From positions 1 through 18,287 of the forward strand of contig CAYLHS010000046.1 in assembly GCA_964383535.1 (NCBI GenBank): a stretch of DNA of 18,287 nt. Direction: 5' to 3'. Positions 16,735 to 18,287 of this stretch are shown one piece after another. Made by a program: the position numbers and the translations under genes. The notes under the pieces are model-generated. The model had not been told where the DNA came from. It ran no database searches and was given only the letters and a program-made list of their open reading frames with translations. The first letter of the stretch is position 1. Each line of letters begins with the position of its first letter. The DNA comes from CAYLHS01 sp964383535 (GTDB lineage Bacteria; Actinomycetota; Acidimicrobiia; Spongiisociales; UBA4744).

Positions 16735-16882
16735 CCCGTTTCCCCCCGAGCGAGTCAAGCGAGCGTTGGGGAAGGTGGACTCGGCGCAGCCGAGGCAGGG
16801 CGGTTCCCGTTTCCTCCCCCAGCGAGCGACGCGAGCGTTGGGGGAGGTGGCCGAGGCGAAGCCGAGGACGGAGGGGGCGGTT
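16735..16882 (+). repeat. Two-unit tandem intergenic repeat with internal hairpins
   Basis: Unit 1 (16735-16805, 71 bp) and unit 2 (16806-16882, 77 bp) align over their full length with a few substitutions and short gaps. Each runs CCCGTTTCC, a C-run, an AGCGAGC-type core, GCGAGCGTTGGGG, GGTGG, a GCCGAGG segment and GGGCGGTT; a third CCC begins at 16883. In unit 2, CCCCCAGCG pairs with CGTTGGGGG (9 bp, one G-T), and GCCGAGG is repeated. It is non-coding in a 333-bp gap, resembling a REP-like mobile intergenic element rather than an insertion sequence; no transposase or flanking inverted repeats are seen. Confidence 0.7.
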
Positions 16883-16948
16883 CCCACCAACGTAGCCTGG
16901 TACGGACCACAGGTCGGCACAGCAGCTCACGCCGGATACCTCCCGAAT

Positions 16949-16967
16949 CGCTGATCAGCGGAGCTCC
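16949..16967. repeat. Adjacent short palindromes in the intergenic gap
   Basis: CGCTGATCAGCG (16949-16960) is a perfect 12-bp palindrome, and GGAGCTCC (16960-16967) follows, sharing one base. They lie between the tandem repeat and the 32-codon ORF. They may be a protein-binding site or chance. I see no gene between 16735 and 17067. Confidence 0.35.
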
Positions 16968-17018
16968 ACAGCCTCACGAGAAGGACCATCTCAGAGACGC
17001 TCCCGGATCACGCTAGCG

Positions 17019-17039
17019 TACACTTGAGACCGTCACGGT
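17019..17039 (+). promoter_or_regulatory. Possible promoter with operator-like palindrome for the small ORF/hydrolase unit
   Basis: TACACT (17019-17024) is a -10-like hexamer. The 11-bp palindrome ACCGT-C-ACGGT (17029-17039) would cover the expected transcription start. A further ACGGTC (17051-17056) lies just before the ribosome site of the 32-codon ORF. No -35 match was found at 16996-17001. Confidence 0.35.
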
Positions 17040-17067
17040 TGCGCACTTCGACGGTCGGAGGGAGCCG

Positions 17068-17166
17068 ATGCCGACAACCGATGAGTACGTGCTCTCTCGC
17101 GGGATCAACGCCCACGTTCTCTTCAACGCGATCGTCCCCTTCCTTCAAGGCGACGACCCCATGTGA
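17068..17166 (+). CDS. Putative 32-aa small protein or leader peptide upstream of the alpha/beta hydrolase
   Basis: This ORF of 32 codons plus stop begins with ATG at 17068 and has GGAGGGAG ending 3 nt before it, one of the best ribosome sites in the window. The peptide starts MPTTDEYVLSRGINAHVLFN and ends with VPFLQGDDPM; the middle is amphipathic and there is no signal or membrane segment. No run of one amino acid is seen that would mark a classic attenuation leader. The TGA stop lies within an 18-nt inverted repeat, and the hydrolase ATG is 29 nt downstream. It could be a functional small protein, a regulatory leader, or the N-terminal remnant of a lost gene. No family is recognised. Confidence 0.5.
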   Translation: MPTTDEYVLSRGINAHVLFNAIVPFLQGDDPM

Positions 17167-17180
17167 CCGGTTCCGGTCAC
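17163..17180 (+). promoter_or_regulatory. Perfect 8-2-8 inverted repeat between the small ORF and the hydrolase
   Basis: GTGACCGGTTCCGGTCAC is a perfect inverted repeat. As RNA it forms a 7-bp stem with a GTTC loop. It contains the small ORF's stop codon (17164-17166) and ends 2 nt before the hydrolase ribosome site AAAGGAG (17183-17189). It could be a translational coupling hairpin or a DNA operator. No T-tract follows, so a terminator is less likely. Confidence 0.6.
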
Positions 17181-17195
17181 GGAAAGGAGCCCAAC

Positions 17196-17981
17196 ATGCT
17201 GGTCAATGTCCACGGCGTCAGACTGCACGTGCTTGATGAAGGCCAGGGGGACCCTCCTCTCGTCTTTCTCCATGGCAACGGCGGCGACGTCACCAACTGG
17301 GCGCCGCAGGTCGCCCACTTCTCCGAGACGCATCGAATCGTACGCATCGACATGCGTGGATTCGGCAAGTCGGATCGAACGTACGGCACCCTCAAAGTCG
17401 CCGACTATGCATCCGATATCGACGGCATCCTCGATCAGCTCGGCATCGAGCGGTGCGTGGTCGTCGGCCTATCGCTCGGAGGGATGACGGCCCTTCAGCT
17501 CGCGGTCGACTTCCCGGAACGATTCGTCGGCCTTGTGGTCTCCGACAGCTCGGCGCGATTGGATGACGGGCTGCGCGAGGTGATCCGCACATCGATGAAC
17601 TTGGTTCTCGAGCACGGCCTTGGACCGCTGCTCGAAGCGTTCAAGCCGGCGCTCTTCGCTCCGGCGACGCTCGAACACAATCCCGAAGTCGTGGACGGGT
17701 TTCTCGAGCAGTTCGCCTCCGGCGATCCGTTCCAGCACTACCTCGGCATGCGCTCGCTTGCCGAATTCGATCTCCTCGACGCGGTCGAAGGCATCACGAT
17801 TCCGACGTTGGTCATGGTCGGCGAGAGTGACCAAACGGTCCCGCCGCCGCTGTCGATTGAACTTGCGGAGGCCATGCCGAATGCTCGCCTCGTAGTCGTG
17901 GAGGACGCCGGGCACCTCACCAATCTCGAACAGCCTGAGCGATTCAACACCGAGATCGACACGCTCTTGGCCTCCTTGTAG
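17196..17981 (+). CDS. Alpha/beta-fold hydrolase
   Basis: This 261-aa cytoplasmic-type alpha/beta hydrolase has no signal peptide. The oxyanion-hole loop HGNGG is at 26-30, the nucleophile elbow GLSLGG has S93, the acid is probably D212 (GESDQTVP) and the base H240 (EDAGHLTNLEQP). The short cap region (about 115-185) is helical. The pattern is that of 3-oxoadipate enol-lactonase-like, esterase or haloperoxidase-type enzymes, so the substrate cannot be named. The ATG at 17196 has AAAGGAG 6 nt upstream and begins where the family fold begins; a GTG at 17163 would add 11 residues encoded by the inverted repeat. It probably forms a unit with the 32-codon ORF. Confidence 0.92.
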   Translation: MLVNVHGVRLHVLDEGQGDPPLVFLHGNGGDVTNWAPQVAHFSETHRIVRIDMRGFGKSDRTYGTLKVADYASDIDGILDQLGIERCVVVGLSLGGMTALQLAVDFPERFVGLVVSDSSARLDDGLREVIRTSMNLVLEHGLGPLLEAFKPALFAPATLEHNPEVVDGFLEQFASGDPFQHYLGMRSLAEFDLLDAVEGITIPTLVMVGESDQTVPPPLSIELAEAMPNARLVVVEDAGHLTNLEQPERFNTEIDTLLASL

Positions 17982-18024
17982 CCGAACGACTCGTGCTGGT
18001 CGCTGCGTACGGCGGCGGCCGGCA

Positions 18025-18053
18025 AGGCCCGATGGCCTGAAGGGGCTCTGCCC
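18025..18053. terminator. Weak hairpins between convergent genes
   Basis: AGGCC-CGAT-GGCCT (18025-18038) and GGGC-TCT-GCCC (18043-18053) are two short GC-rich stems in the 127-nt gap between the hydrolase and the convergent permease fragment. Neither has a T-tract. They are candidates for termination of one or both genes. Confidence 0.3.
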
Positions 18054-18108
18054 GCGAGAAGCGTTCACACCAACGCGGAAGCACTCCTGCTGCGAGCCGT
18101 GAACCTCC

Positions 18109-18287
18109 CTAGACCGCTTCTCCCTTGCGGTATCGGAGGCCGTCGGCTGCGGGCATGCGAAGCCGCTGGGTGGCCAGCCCCAACACCAGCAACGTCGTCA
18201 GGTGAGGAGTGAAGGAGATGAACTGCGTCGGAACCACCGACAAGGTTTCGTAGAGCACCAGGAAGAGGATCGCGAAGAGCCCGCTCA
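18109..18287 (-). CDS. BMP/nucleoside-type ABC transporter permease (partial, C-terminus)
   Basis: Only the last 59 residues are in the window; the rest lies past the right edge. They form a hydrophobic helix (GLFAILFLVLYE), a short loop (QFISFTPHLTT), another helix (LLVLGLATQRLR) and a polar tail ending in YRKGEAV before the TAG at 18109. The pairing of a final helix with a QRLRxPAADGxxYRKGE tail is characteristic of YufQ-like permeases of BMP-lipoprotein ABC importers for nucleosides or simple sugars. Those operons usually also carry a BMP lipoprotein, an ATPase and a second permease, expected to the right. Convergent with the hydrolase. Confidence 0.75.
   Translation of the reverse strand, partial: SGLFAILFLVLYETLSVVPTQFISFTPHLTTLLVLGLATQRLRMPAADGLRYRKGEAV

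Noticed and set aside
16651..17016. ORFs across the tandem repeat on both strands.
   Set aside because: They merely translate the repeated GC-rich DNA, with no start signals and no domain.
17469..18068. 199-codon minus-strand ORF opposite the hydrolase.
   Set aside because: Arg-rich shadow of a well-supported alpha/beta hydrolase; no ribosome site at its start.

Overview
The window is high-GC, densely coded bacterial DNA. The gene set (CarD, DUF3263, a LytR_C-domain protein, DisA/RadA, and many GTG and TTG starts joined by 1- to 4-nt overlaps) points to an actinobacterium. The class is uncertain; an uncultured Acidimicrobiia-like lineage would fit. Apart from the repeat patch described below, nothing looks like an integrated mobile element: there is no transposase, integrase, phage gene or CRISPR array.

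Left part (1-5670). A partial AlaX-type tRNA-editing hydrolase (minus) diverges from a lipoprotein amino-acid-binding protein (livJ-like, plus). That gene converges, across a UUCG-loop terminator, on the rest of a branched-chain amino acid ABC importer, livH-livM-livG-livF (minus, all overlapping). The transporter is therefore split into two convergent transcription units.

Middle part (5670-8700). Four tightly coupled minus-strand genes encode a DUF3263 small protein, a membrane-anchored LytR_C protein, a three-helix membrane protein with a beta-rich C-terminus, and an AI-2E-family permease. Upstream of them lies tRNA-Thr(UGU).

Housekeeping block (8736-15791, minus). In transcription order it holds a 41-aa membrane-peptide ORF, radA, disA, carD, a YacL-like PIN-TRAM protein, ispF, cysS and rlmB, followed by the tRNA. 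It combines DNA repair and c-di-AMP signalling (RadA, DisA), an RNA polymerase-binding factor (CarD), isoprenoid synthesis (IspF), Cys-tRNA synthesis and rRNA methylation. CarD carries an unusual 76-residue Lys/Ala/Pro-rich, histone-H1-like N-terminal tail. ispD, which often neighbours ispF, is missing.

Right part (15800-18287). Divergent from radA is a double zinc-ribbon, single-helix membrane protein with an external discoidin-like domain. It is followed by a two-unit tandem intergenic repeat and by a small transcription unit: a 32-codon ORF with a strong ribosome site, a perfect 8-2-8 inverted repeat covering its stop codon, then an alpha/beta hydrolase. The window ends in the C-terminus of a BMP/nucleoside-type ABC permease (minus).

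The best candidates for something undescribed are the 32-codon ORF/palindrome/hydrolase module, the H1-tailed CarD, and the unannotated 41-aa membrane ORF ahead of radA with its overlapping divergent -10 elements.
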